DNA of 64,000 nt from Mimachlamys varia (Eukaryota > Mollusca > Bivalvia > Pectinida > Pectinidae), in contig OX392543.1 in the NCBI GenBank assembly GCA_947623455.1, positions 13,700,757 through 13,764,756 on the forward strand, given 5' to 3'. Below are positions 48,755 to 61,300 of this stretch, one piece after another (the stretch's first letter is position 1; every line of letters begins with the position of its first letter). The notes under the pieces were generated by a model that saw only the letters and a list, made by a program, of their open reading frames with translations, did no database searches and was not told the DNA's origin. A program made the translations under genes and the position numbers.

Positions 48755-49035
48755 AAATAAATAAGAGAATACCGAAGCGTTTACATAATCATAATCCAAA
48801 CTCAAAATCGATTAATCTAGGGATAGCATATGAACAAGGAATGATTCACATGGAGACCCTTTCTAAAGAACAAAAGAATAAGACCAGGTGTTCCGGAAGA
48901 GTAAGCGTATTCTGCTTCATCGACGACACCCGCCATGTAAATCTTTGTCACACCCAAGTAAACATCAAGTTATCAAAATGAGAACCGAGTATCATTGTCA
49001 ATAACAACAAGTAAACATACTCAAAAATGTGCGAC
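48755..49035 (-). mobile_element. Penelope-like 3' tail
   Basis: A clean minus-strand tail from AGAGAATACCGAAGCG (about 48762) through GTAAGCGTATTCTGCTTCAT and GACGACACCCGCCATGTAAA to ACAACAAGTAAACATACTC. Truncated before the RT frame. Confidence 0.8.
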
Positions 49036-50098
49036 TAAAATCAGAAATATTCATTATGTTTATATTATGGATAAAATAATAAACGTCATAAAAAAGGGTT
49101 TGCACGTTACTCAGTGTTTCATCAAAGAGCAAAATATATTCAAGTTACTAAATAAACTTACGCTGGGACTTTAAACCTCAACTATTGGCTCTCGGACAGC
49201 CCGATGCTCTACTATTGAATGAAGGGAAATCCCCTCCACGTTAGGTTCGAAGCACTTTTATTTTATTCACATCTTGCAAGCGGAATGTGCAGCGCACCTT
49301 TGACACCATACTTTGGTTATGTCACGCTTGATATTCAGTGGATCGCTTTGAATGGTTTACCAATTGTAATATATTGCTAATTGCTGCTATGAAAAGGTAA
49401 GATTTTCAAACAGAGTCGATATCAATTGATTTTGTTTTACACAGTGTACTTGATTACAACAATGTAATTTGCCGTCGCTTCCTTTGACTCAAACATTCAC
49501 AGTAAAACGGAAAGAATAGTTGTATTTGACAACATCAAGGGTGATATTTCACAAACAAAAATAAAGTGGTTTGTATATCTCTACTGAATACACAATTTAA
49601 TTCAATAGGAACCTATGATATTTCATTAATTGTCTGCAACACACATAGACAATATTATATCGTTGTTGACAGGATGTGAGCTCTATCTCACACATGAGGA
49701 AACACCGGAAGTGCACAAAGTGTTTTTTTTCAGATCTAACCATAGCGACGCTTCACACTGCTTAGGGTTGTAACAATACATTTTCGAGGAACGATGCCTG
49801 TCCGCGAAAATAAATAAAAAAACGAAAACGTGGATAACGTTTACATTGTGTCGATAGGAAACTAACTTTAAGTATGATAATATCTATCTGATTAAATCAC
49901 CTGGGAACTATCAAATTTGGCGCGATGTTCAACGTGAAGCCATTATGACGTCACTATTAGGTTACGTCACTATTACGTCGTGCTACTATTCTACTAGAAA
50001 ATGGCTGACTCTGGAAACGATCCAAAGCTGGCCATAGTCTATCACTATAAATAGTTTGTGTATACGTGTGTTTTCAAATGGAAGGGTGATGTACTAAA
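49036..50098. other. Non-genic spacer
   Basis: No gene. A region at 49150-49255 superficially resembles tRNA boxes (see rejected items). Confidence 0.4.
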
Positions 50099-50242
50099 CC
50101 CTTTATGACCCTGTTGAGAGGGCACTACTGCCTCAAGTATTGTCTCATGATCAGATAGTGCCATCGTCTTGGGCTCAGGCACTATTCCATCCCTCGACAA
50201 TACGATGAGGCAATAGGGCCCTCTCAACAGGGCCATAATGGA
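50099..50242. repeat. Foldback/MITE (~144 bp)
   Basis: The arms begin CCCTTTATGACCCTGTTGAG and end CTCTCAACAGGGCCATAATGG. The core pair CCCTGTTGAGAGGGC / GCCCTCTCAACAGGG is exact, and further pairing reaches toward the centre (about 50170). Confidence 0.8.
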
Positions 50243-50344
50243 TAAATAGTAATTTCAAATACATGTATATGCTTACTGTAGAACGGAAAGTTATACGAAT
50301 TGATAATTTGATACACAAGAACAAAAATTAAAACAAATATTTAC

Positions 50345-50474
50345 CTTTTCTGAAATATTTCTGTCTGCATATCCAGGAACGCAGCAACAGCAGCTATAGC
50401 TGTCAGTGCTAGACATACTCCTGTAACACTTACAGCTATAACACCAACACCTGGTCCATTGTCTGTGTTAACAT
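50345..50474 (-). CDS. Transmembrane exon of a probable Ig-superfamily receptor (partial)
   Basis: The minus strand shows an open 130-nt exon between an acceptor (GATGTTAG|ATGTTAAC) and a donor (CAGAAAAG|GTAAAT). It encodes DVNTDNGPG, then a hydrophobic span VGVIAVSVTGVCLALTAIAA continuing to VAAFL, and a cytoplasmic start DMQTEIFQK. That is the layout of a single-pass receptor's membrane exon. It lies 343 bp downstream (on the minus strand) of an Ig-domain exon whose donor phase fits. Later cytoplasmic exons were not identified. The exact acceptor is a best guess. Confidence 0.6.
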
Positions 50475-50817
50475 CTAACATCCTTTTTATATCCATCTCC
50501 GATTAGTATTCACACATAAAATATGTTGATAAACTAAACGTTTGCAAGTTAAATGTAACCCAAACAAAGTAATATTTACAAATTTAATTTTTTTTTTGTT
50601 ATTTTGCTATCAGAAAAAATAGTTATTTTCGATAAACAATTTATTGATGATGTTCTCGTATCATTATTTGATATCAATATTTAAATGCGTAATTATATCG
50701 TAGTTAATAGCACTAAACAAGAAATACTCAAAAATAATTACTTACTTAACAATGCACAGGGTATACTGTTGCAATATTTTGTTCTTTATTTTGATTTTTT
50801 CAAAACCAGTAATTTAC

Positions 50818-51123
50818 CTCTAATATCGAGTGAAACTGAAGTTGAAATCTCCTGGATTGACACATCCTCGTTCTGAACCAAACATGTGATCACATTGCCG
50901 TCCTGGTACCTGTCAGGTGTGAGTTGGAGGATCTGTGTCGATATAAATCCTCCGTAAATGCCTGACGTGTTAGTGACGCCCGCTGTGGTAGGTATCTGTG
51001 TCGTACCGTTTTACCACGTGATGTGTACGTGTCTATTGTATTCTTCGGTTGCACAGGTCAAAGTCAGTGCATTGTTCCGAATCAAACTGACATCGTCAGG
51101 ACCAAATAAAACAGACAAACATA
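50818..51123 (-). pseudogene. Immunoglobulin-like domain exon with an in-frame stop
   Basis: Minus-strand frame: GPDDVSLIRNNALTLTC (first Ig cysteine), EEYNRHVHITW (core tryptophan), then TAA at 51013-51011. The same frame goes on with NGTTQIPTTAG, GGFISTQILQLTPDRYQD and GNVITC (second cysteine), ending SVSLDIR at donor G|GTAAATT (50818). Cys-Trp-(DRYQD)-Cys spacing fits an I-set/V-like domain. The 5' edge of the exon is not clear, because a Penelope-like tail starts about 25 bp beyond it. The stop could be a true lesion, making this a receptor pseudogene, or a sequence error. Confidence 0.7.
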
Positions 51124-51147
51124 TGTCAAATCACACGGAGTAAAAAC

Positions 51148-51575
51148 TATATTAGAGAATACCGAAGCGTAAACAAAATCATAATCCGAACTCAAAATCG
51201 ATTAAACCAGGGGCAGAATATGAACAAAGGGTGGTTTACATGGAGACCCTTGTTAAAGTACAAGAGAATATGACTAGATGGTTCGGAAGAGTAAGCGTCT
51301 AATGATGCATTGACGACAACCGCCATGTAAATCCTAGTAAACGTTTAGTCCTCAAAATGAGTATTATTGTCATCCATAACAAGTAAACACACTCATGAAC
51401 ATACTCAAAAAAGTCCATCTTCATTTCACTTAAAGATACAGAATATTTCTCATTGCGACTAAAAGTGTAGCCATAAACTTGTCCATAGTCTTCATCAACC
51501 TACACCTCTCGAATCCCTTTGCCAAAAGTTTGTTCGTCAGCAGTTGACATGTATATCACGAAAATCTCGGTCAAA
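51148..51575 (-). mobile_element. Penelope-like element: tail and end of RT frame
   Basis: Plus-strand AGAGAATACCGAAGCGTAAA at about 51153 through the tail blocks to TTGTCCATAGTCTTCATCAA and CGTCAGCAGTTGACATG, the RT C-terminal region in minus orientation. It abuts the Ig exon. Confidence 0.8.
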
Positions 51576-53034
51576 TCTGTACTACGTCATAAACAACACG
51601 ACACAAACATTTCAGTTTGCCAGTCTAGCCCGCTGAGCGCTATAGACCATCATTTTAATCAAATTAAACTTCAAAAATGATTTTACAAACATTCCTTCTG
51701 TATAATTGACATTATAAATCATTCTTTTACTATATTTTCCTTGTGTTACACGATAAAGAAAACCATTGTGATATAGTAGAAAATAAGAAGCCGAGCGAGC
51801 CACCCAACTTGAAACTGGTTAACCAGAAAAACAGGAGGTGCTTGATTCATTTTGCTTGGATTCCTAATACTCTACTTTACCTACTTTGCACTAATACTAA
51901 TACACTGACCCTGCCAAAATATACTTCTCTGTCCGCATACAATATACAAAAAAGACTGTCGCGCTAGAAAGGCGGCTAGAAAACGACCCGTGTACACCGA
52001 TACACTTACGCATACCGCACGTGCTGCCTGTACCTATACCGCCAATCCGATTGCCTGAGAACACTCGGTAATGTCCGTATCGAACCGATAAGACAAATTA
52101 TTCCCGCTATTCTCCGAACCGCGGGAATATATTATACATGTCTACCTGTAGTATTAGAGTACATTTGGACGAAATGTCGCGCTACGTTTTTGACTTCTCT
52201 AACTCGCCCAATTTTGGGTAGTGAGCTGATTGCAGCAGTCAGAACACCGACACTCGGCTATTGTTCTCTTTTTACTTGACAAAAGAAACAGACGTTTTCG
52301 AAAGCTCGCAAATTAAGTTTTCAATTCCCGTTTGTGTACAAAACAAACTCAGTATATTTCCTTATTATCGTTTCTTAGGAAGAACCTACATTTTAGTTTT
52401 GCATTTGCCTCGTTAGGATTATACGGGTATACACAGGGCATATACTATTATGTAACCTGCAAAACCGGTTATCAAAGTATTCCTGACCGTCCTGCGATTC
52501 AGAGCTTTGCGCACACGGAAACCGATATAAAACATCAAACCTTTGAGCCACAATTACAATATTATCATGTTAGTTTTTTATGACATTTTCACGAAACTGT
52601 GTATCCAAAATAGAAGATATACATGTATCACTAAAAAGCCTTTCTTTAAATCGCTTTTTCACATGCATAGAATCGCACTCACAAATAAAGTTTATTTCCT
52701 GATCATGTAAAGCAAATACGGATTGTACCTCATTTTTTCAATTTTAAATATCTTGAGGAGGGAACCAAACAATGACCGTCAGTGAAAAGTTATTGTGTTA
52801 TTGTTCTGTAGCGTGAACGCATACACTAATGTATTCGAAATCAGAGTTTACTAGCTCAAGATGGAAAAAATATAAATATACACGTGCAAGCACGACATAT
52901 CCAGGTGTGCGGTCAACAATGTGAAATGAGACATTTGAACCATTCACATGGATATATTTTGAATATGTATGGTTTGTAAGCTGGATGGTTTTGTAATGGA
53001 AGATATCTAAAAGAAAAACATAAGCGTATGTTTA
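51576..53034. other. Non-genic spacer
   Basis: No gene recognised. The open frame at 52332-52583 has no family resemblance and no splice context. Confidence 0.4.
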
Positions 53035-53235
53035 TTATCCCCCGCTTTCACCGAAACGGGGATATTGATTTTGATTTGTCCGTCCGTCTGTTTGTCACAC
53101 TTTTTTCCGTGCAATAACGGCTACCAATATTAACCGATTTTTTTAAAAAAAAAAACTTGGTTACAAGGTAAAATACTTTTATTCATGGCTCGGCCAAGTT
53201 CGATCGCCACTTCTAGCGGATGTTATTTTGCAGAG
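53035..53235. repeat. Dispersed repeat edge (CCCCGCTTTCACCGAAACGGGG type)
   Basis: A near-palindromic edge (CCCGCTTTC...GAAACGGGG), then TTGTCCGTCCGTCTGTTTGTC. The style resembles the segment at 63837, with CCGTCCGTC strings near an inverted edge. Called from general knowledge of molluscan repeats. Confidence 0.4.
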
Positions 53236-54589
53236 ATGATTAACGAAAACAGTCATTTTCTTTCGTTTCCGAAATTTAGTTATAAGGAAAATTGTCTAAA
53301 GGGCTCAGAATTTAATGGAAATATGTATATTTTTATTATAATTTTATTTTCCATTTACTAAATATGTATCTTTAATATAACCATATCCATATTCTTCAGC
53401 TGTTAAATGAAAACTACAAAAAAGAGCCATATATATAGACTCGTCGCTTTGTGTTTCAACAATGAAAATCGGCTTCACAGGTTTTGCTTTTATATCTACA
53501 AATTCCTTACCTGTGTTTTGAGCGAGGTAAAACTAAAATGTCCCTCACTTCCTTAGTTACGATTACTGGCACTATAGGGCAATATAGAGAACAGCTAGAA
53601 AGTATTTTAGTTAGATATTTGTTTGTTTTAATCTAAACTAGAAATGTCTGCGAGACGTAAATGCCCCTCCCCCATATGAAATAAGTTCTGCATACTTATT
53701 ATGTATGCAAAATTTAATGTCAATCGCATCAGTAGTTTTTTCTTTTTTTTTTTTAAAGCTGGTTACATTACCATGGGACGCGACGGGACGAGGCGAGACG
53801 GGACGGGACGGACATGGATAACACTAAATGCCCCCCCCCCCCCCCCCCCCCATTTCATGGCGGGGGCGTAAACAAATTTTCAACTTGCACTGTCAGCTTT
53901 AAGCGTCCTTTCAACGGCTTGGTTTATTAACGGACAGTTTCCGGTAGCGATATGAGTGTTGGATTACACATAATCCATTCACATTATATACCGGTAACGG
54001 ATGAACTAGGCATTCAACTCACATCTGGAGTACTCACTGCCATGATTAGTATTCCGCGTATAAACTTATTGAATCACATTCACATTATAATAAGACATAA
54101 ATTTCACACATAACGATATTCAAATGAAGAAATATTTGTCGGTATCTCGGCATAATATATCGACACCAGGAATTATTTATATTTACCTGACCGAGACCGG
54201 TACACATGGGTACGGAATACGGCCATCATGGTACAAACCTTAATTCATGTAATAGGTAATATTCCCGAATTTAACTTTTGATGATTTCATTAAAGGTATA
54301 TATGCATTGAAAAGTACAAAAATAAAATGACATGAAATAGTGGCGTTTTTTACAACCCATGTCTTGAGGATTTTTTTCAGACTATATATACATTCATATT
54401 CATTTGAAATCGAAATCTATCCAACTTTCAGCGTCTTCATACGTTAACACTTATTACGGAATATGAATATTTAGTTCATGCACTCATAAAACGCACAACA
54501 CACTAAACGTGACTACATGTATATCAGATTTGGAACTGTGGAAAAACAGTTATGAATATGTTACGATAATTCCGTTGTCTTTTAACATT
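53236..54589. other. Spacer with a long poly-C tract
   Basis: GGGACG-type direct repeats at 53775-53812 are followed by about 19 C ending near 53850. No gene. Confidence 0.45.
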
Positions 54590-54745
54590 TTTTTTTATCG
54601 TCCCGTAAAGGGACGTTGACCTTTTCTACAAAGCAAAGGATCCGGACTATCGCGAGAAGGCTTACACGAACATGTATACATCGGGAGGCCGTCCTTTAAT
54701 TACCCTGGCTGTTAGTGGGACGTAAAAACAATCAACCGACCAATC
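54590..54745 (+). repeat. Short dispersed repeat (SINE-like)
   Basis: The end CGTCCTTTAATTACCCTGGC..GTTAGTGGGACGTAAAAACAATCAACC is echoed at 62817-62872 (ATGACCCTTGCTATTAATAG, then GACGTAAAAACAGTCAACC). The rest does not match. Polymerase III boxes are not clear. Confidence 0.4.
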
Positions 54746-55554
54746 AAATCAAGTTTTACAAACAATGTGTTTTCCTCATATTATGGATGATAAGGGTTGT
54801 GATGCAAATTACATGTGCAAATTGTACAAACAAGTAACAGACACCAAGAGTTAATGTGGCATATGATAACCTGCTTATGACTTCCCCTGTTATTAAAATG
54901 GCAACCCATTGAAAACTATTAAATTCAAAAGATTGTTAAGTTTTATAGAATAGTTGATAACTAGTTATTTGAGAATTAGCATCAGACTTGTTCATTTCCC
55001 AGGGGTAGTAATTATAAAATGCGCTTTATTATAAACAATTTTATATACTTGGTGCTTAGACCTAGACTAATCTACTCAGTCAGTTAAAGACATACACACT
55101 TTTCTTTTAGAGAGAAAAAATCCAATACTTTTGAAATTATTAAGTATTTGTTTGAAACACCTTGTACTTAATGTTTTAAACTATGCTATATATTTATATA
55201 CGAATACCGTGGACTCTTTTACCAGGTTAGGAAATACTCATAAGGCAATATGAAATTTAATTGATGTATTAACTGTACATTAACAACTGCAATTTGCAAT
55301 CTGTGATACTATTACTTATACAAATACATGTTACATGTTACAATATCACTATATGTTTATATCATGTATATACTTTTATCAATTTGGGATGTGCTATATT
55401 TTACTTAAAATGATTGCCTTGCAGGTAGAGCGTAAGAAATGGACATGCTGCCCCATTGTATGATCGAAGGAGGCGATAAGTATTGTGATTTTTTCCAAAG
55501 ACACTTTATCCTTCCCAATAACCACAACATACAAGAGTCTCTTACACTGGTAGT

Positions 55555-57950
55555 AACTTCAAGTACAAGAAAATAAGACCAGGTGTTCCGGAAAAGTCAG
55601 CGCCTTGATTCATCGACGACACCGGTAATGTAAATCTAGGTCACACATAAGTAAACATCAAGTTCTCAAAATGAGAACCGAGTATCATTGTCAATATCAA
55701 CAAGTAAACACAACAATGAATATACTCAAACACGTCCATCTTCATATCACTTAAATATACTTAATATTTCTCAATGAGACAAAAATGGCGCCCATAAAAC
55801 TTGTCCATAGTTCTTCTAAACCTGCATCTCTTGAATCCTTGTGTTGCTAGTTTGTTTGTCAGCAGTCGACATCAATCTTGAACATTTCACAGTATTTAGA
55901 GTAAGCCCTAGAAGCAATTGCGACATGTAAACACCAAAGGTTTGAGAAGCAGGGACGTTACTATCAAGAAATGGAAAGTTCACGATCGGAAAATTGAAAT
56001 CATTACGTTAATCGTACAGTATAGCTTAATAGTAAGCTGACCATGTTGTTCGTAGTTTAAGTAAAGCAAAGCCAGCTTCGTATGAAAACAAAAACAAGTC
56101 AGCTAAGAGTGGGACACAGTTTGTTCCCATGGGAATGCCAACAGTCTGCTGGAAAATCTTTCCTCCGAACTCAACAGAAATATTGTCAACCTGGAATTCA
56201 ATTATTCCTACTATATCTTCTTCAGTATATTTCTACTTACGTTTTGTCTTTTTTTCTTCATAAAGTATGCTCCAAGATAGCTCCCTACCCTATATGTGTA
56301 TCGTCGTCCACCTTTCTTTTTTTATGAAGGGATGTTCAAGATTGATCGAAAGATCTTTCGAGTTTTTCAAAATACACATCCCATTGACTTTGGATTATAC
56401 AATGTCATAATACGCCCTGATTTTATGGTACTACGAATGGCAGTAAGACGTTTTAATAAAGGCTTGGTCGAGCAATTAGCTGAACCAGCGATAAAACGTT
56501 CTTATAAGGATCCTTGTGTAGTTTCAATATCCAATAAATGCGATGTAGGTAAGCGTTGTGCTCATTAACGGGTACTTCGAAAGATTGTAATACAGAAGCA
56601 TGGCCGATTAGACAGTATTTCATCCTTCGAAAAAATGGTCAATGTGTAAGTAGGGTTACCAAGGTTATCAAGCAGGCAATAAATGTAATAGTGTAGCAAA
56701 CATTGATCAAGTTGTTAGATGCTTGGTCTGAAGACACAACCACATACATATCATATAGATTGTTAAGTATTGTTCGAACATCGGGGTTAAAAAATGTCGA
56801 CTTGTGTTAAGTTTTCATTTGTGACGCAAATTGCTTATTCTTTTCTGAATAAAAGACCTGATAGACTTCACCCACTATGAAAAGCAATCCAATTCAGCAT
56901 ATATACGTTTAGTTGATTGTTTGGCGTAATCTTCCACCGAGTCCATAAGAATCTTGAAATTCACCATCAAATTGATTCTGGCTATACTAAGGCTTTATGT
57001 TAGAGATAATGTACCAGTCGGAACATTTATATTTAATATAGAGAAGAAGAACATGAACATGCTATAGGAGGAGTCATTCTTAGGCTATCTTTATTCAATT
57101 GTTGCAAAGTTTGCTTGTATTTGAAAAGCTTTGGTGCAATAGATATAGAACAACTGTAGGAAATAATCGGTATATTTTTATTTCGGGAGTACGCTGGTAT
57201 GCTATGTTGAACAGACTTTAGGTGCAAGATATTGCTGATGTCAATGGCATCAATCACCTTATTGGCAAATTCGATGAAAATTCATGAAATGTCGAGTCGA
57301 TAGTGCCTCTTGCCTGTCCGTTCTAACAGGATTTAAAATTGAATCGTCTCCCACATCATCAATAATCGTATGGAGTCTCGACGCTAGTATCCACAGGTCA
57401 CCCGGAACATGTTTTGTTTGAGTCATTTGCAGAGTTCGTAATGTAGCCCGGGGAAGTAAATACAACGTTGTTCTGGCGTGGTGTACACCTAATGGTCCTT
57501 TTAAAGTATTCTTTAGATCTTCAAACTTCACGTTGTATTCCGTCGGACTATTGCAATGTCAATGGCCATGACTACAAGGGTTTGCAATGGTTAACAAAGA
57601 CATTACATTTGTTTGACTGACTGAACCTATGCGATCATTGCATCCATATGGCATAGCAGTGCCAAGAACTCTTATTTTGTATCCATCACGCTGTCTACGG
57701 TACGGAGTGCTATATTGTTGACGAGATTGCTGCATTTGGAAATTTTTAATATCTTTACCAGAAGATGATGCTGTAACTGATGTTTTGGACTTTGATATTG
57801 GAGACGATTTTGATACGTTTTTTAGCGACATTACCAACGTCAGACATAAAGCCAACTGTAGGTCCAGAAGCTGTACAACTTGCAGTAATTGACGGACTCC
57901 CCCACCGGGACTCCTTCCTTCCCAAACCCCCAGTATACAATATCACAAAA
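55555..57950 (-). mobile_element. Near-full-length but decayed Penelope-like element
   Basis: The longest copy, minus strand. The N-terminal part (57855-57259) is one frame with a single TGA at 57559-57561: DGYKIRVLGTAMPYGCNDRI, then LGVHHARTTLYLLPR. Next come ILHLKSVQHSIPAYSRNKNI and PIISYSCSISIAPKLFKYK (57230-57110), a Cys-Ser cluster CSCSSS, FKILMDSVEDYAK (about 56950) and WVKSIRSFIQKRI (about 56850). RT follows: YWILKLHKDPYKN (about 56530), ILKNSKDL, and FQQTVGIPMGTNCVPLLAD (about 56110-56165). The tail begins at about 55850. Many frameshifts, so no product. That the N-terminal blocks belong to the RT protein is judged from order, spacing and recollection of related elements. Confidence 0.7.
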
Positions 57951-58352
57951 GCAGACTAACAGCCACAAAAGAAAAAGTTTAAATTGGTAACGGAAGGTGA
58001 TATGAGGAAATTCGAAGATATGAACCAATCAGATGCGACAAAAAGGAATACGAAATGGGGGATAAAGATTCTAAAAGGTAAACAAGGGACAGACATAATT
58101 CACATGAATTAGATGTAAACTTAAAATTATGAATACCTTTAAAATGAAATAACACAACTCTTTGGCGTGGTGATCTACTGCTGGTAACGTTGAGTAACAC
58201 AACACAACACTGCCATTGAAATGCAGATAAGTCAATAAAAAATATCTGTCAAGTCATTGTTTCGCGTTCATGCAAATTACAGCGTGCTCGACTGAATGTA
58301 TTACCATATTAGAAGTTGTTGGGGTACTTTGTATGGATCGTCCAGGCAGACG

Positions 58353-61300
58353 TAAAGGGCCTGTTTCCAAAATGGCCCCTTCTCTGATTCAAATGTCCTG
58401 TTTGTGGTGCATTGCCCATGCCGTTGTGGTCACACATCTATAACGTATAAAGATTTAGGTCATTTGGCTTGATTTTTATGGCTCTTCAAGGTTGTAACTT
58501 TCAGAAGCTGTCTAAGTGTTGATAAAATGTGCATGTTATGTAAAATATTAATGAAAATCTAATCAAATGATAGTCACCGTAAAGAATACATTCATGGCAT
58601 GATTGGGACAAAAAATCATGTTTCCATCGCGCCATTTGGCTGATTTATGGAAGAAATAATCTCAAAAATGCCATTTTCGATGATAACATTTAAGACACAA
58701 AAAATGTGTTTTTTAAAGAAAACGCCCTTTAATGGGCGTTGGATGCAAACCAATTTTTATCCTATTAAACAGTACGTAATATGCTATTGACGAAAGGAAA
58801 AATCATCAAAATGTAAGTGGTGGAACATTTTCAAACCTTGGGTTGATTTGCTTATGGTTTTATTGCCGATTTTTGACTTTCTTTAGATAATTAACAAAAA
58901 ACACGAGAGTATTTGCTCGGTATGTTGAGAATATGTATACAAATATGAAAAAAAGTGAGAGAAACACTCTTTCATAAAAAAAAAAATTAAGATGGCTACT
59001 TCACAGGTCCCCATGGTTGAAGACATTGGCTGACAAATAGACAGAACAACAAACAATATGTTCCTTATCATTTGGTTGATTTTCGCCTTTACGAGAGTGT
59101 TCATAGCTACTTGCGATTGTATAATACCTATATTTGTAAGTTTGGTTAGTCACATGGTAACGGAGATCTTTCATATCGAGCCCTAAACATACTTTTGACA
59201 TATGCACTCTGTTGCCGCATGGAAAACTATATTAAGTTTTGTTGGAATTTCTTCACCTGTGGTTGTAATGGTCGAGGGTTTTCCAGCGCCTTATAATATC
59301 AAATATAGTACAAGATACAGGATATGTGCGCACACATTCCCATCGTTCTCTCTCCAACTGGGCACTGGCAGTAGTAGTCCTTTATTTGGGCACCTTCATC
59401 GGGTGAAACGGTGAACCGTATCCAAACGTTATATATCGTTTGGCTTTTGTGTCGAGAATGTATTTGACATCGGAGAAGGTATGGGGAGTGCTGTTAAAGC
59501 CACACCTCATAGTCTCCGTCACCACTTACATGTTCGGCGATGTAACCAGGAGCCAGAGATATCTGATACGTTCCATACGTAATGGTTCTCAAGTAATCGA
59601 GATAGAGACGGGGAAACAGTACGGAAGATGCATTCATCTTGACAAACTCGGACCTTGCCCGTCTACATAGATCCGGATCTGTCTTGACTCTCTGAGCTAA
59701 ACCATTCGGTGATGTCAAACGGTCCTTCATACGTTCAGCCATTAACCTATATTTGGCATCTCTCTCTGGAGATCTCTGGTAGATTGGTCCTCTAATACCA
59801 TTCAGACAGGCTGTTACGGTTCGAATCAAAGCCTCGGTGACATTGATAAAGCTGTTAGACACCAATTGCGTTCGGAAGAACGTCCAGTGTTTCAGACGAC
59901 CATGATAGGATTCCACAATCCACCTCGATTTGGTGATATTTCTGTCAAGATTTGCTTGGGCGTCAAAATAGAGCATCGTGTGTAGTCTTGGTATATTTAC
60001 CAGATGAAACATATGGAGAACAGTGCGAGTAGATTTCGAGGAACTGATCTTTGGACCAACCTGTCCAGGCCATGTGGGGTCAGCAACGGCAAGATATGGG
60101 ACGGGGAGTCGTCTTCTTCCTCTATTTCCTGGTTCTGCTCGGGTTCAGGTTCAGGCTGATTTTTGTTTCGAAGATATTTCATGTAGCATTTCTGGCAAAA
60201 AAAATAAGTGCTTGTTCCTTTGCTGACATCAATTCTTGTTGCACCAGCGTATCTAGGAGCCATTTATATTGTTGACTATTTACATTGCGTGCACTTCTGT
60301 TCCTATTGCCACTACTTTTCTGGCAGTATAGTTGACAGCTTTCTCCAACACATTTACCCTTCATCTTGAAACAATAACGATTGGTTTATGAAGCGTCGAT
60401 AAAGAAACAAAATAGCAAGCCATCGATGATTGCTGTAAACAGCTCATACTTAGTAGTTTGCTACACCTATGCGAACAACTAATTACACAAAATAACAAGA
60501 CAATATAATTAATCACATTCAATACCCCCAAGAAGCGCAGAATTGATTAATTACTTAGAACAAAATAAAGTATTTCATATGGATAATCTATCTATTCGAT
60601 GTGGCGTTGTCGGCAGGCACAAAGAAAGTGAAACAAGTCAGGGTCACAACCCTGACAGAGCCACAACGCTTTGGAGATGGGACAATAAAACAAGGAAAGA
60701 GAGACAAGAATAGCTAGCGTCGAGTCAATGATTCCGTAAACGTATAGACAAAGACAAGAAGATATGGATAAATGTACAAGGCCACACGATCAGAAAATTC
60801 AGAAGAGGACAACTTGAGATAGAATAGTATTAATGTATCAGGGTGTCCTCAGTGTAAATCTTTATATCGATACTGTTTATTTAGTCGTTAGATATCATAA
60901 AACTGTCCTGAAAATATCAGCTCTGATATTCAATATAAGATTTTGTGTATAATAAGCTATATAATAGGGTTTCAGACAAGATTATTTTTCCTTTCCCCTT
61001 TCCTTTCAATTTACAACCACATTCAGGCGGCGATATGGGAACGTTACACCTCATGGAATTAGCTGTTTTTGGTACACATATGAAACAAGTAAAGCTCTAT
61101 CTGATTTTCTGATGGAAATTTGCATCCAAAACTATATAACGGGAGAATATTGCAATTTTATGGCATTTTTCTTCATAATTGTGTCTCTGCAAGTGCATTT
61201 TCATCTGAATTTTTTTTTTTTATGTTTTATGAATAAACACGATGTTTTGCAAATATTTATCAAACGAAGTTTATACTATGCTGCGAATTACAATTTCTAG

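Noticed and set aside
49150..49255. tRNA-like region with GGTTCGAAGC
   Set aside because: No complete cloverleaf; A-box and B-box order and spacing are wrong, and the acceptor arms do not pair.
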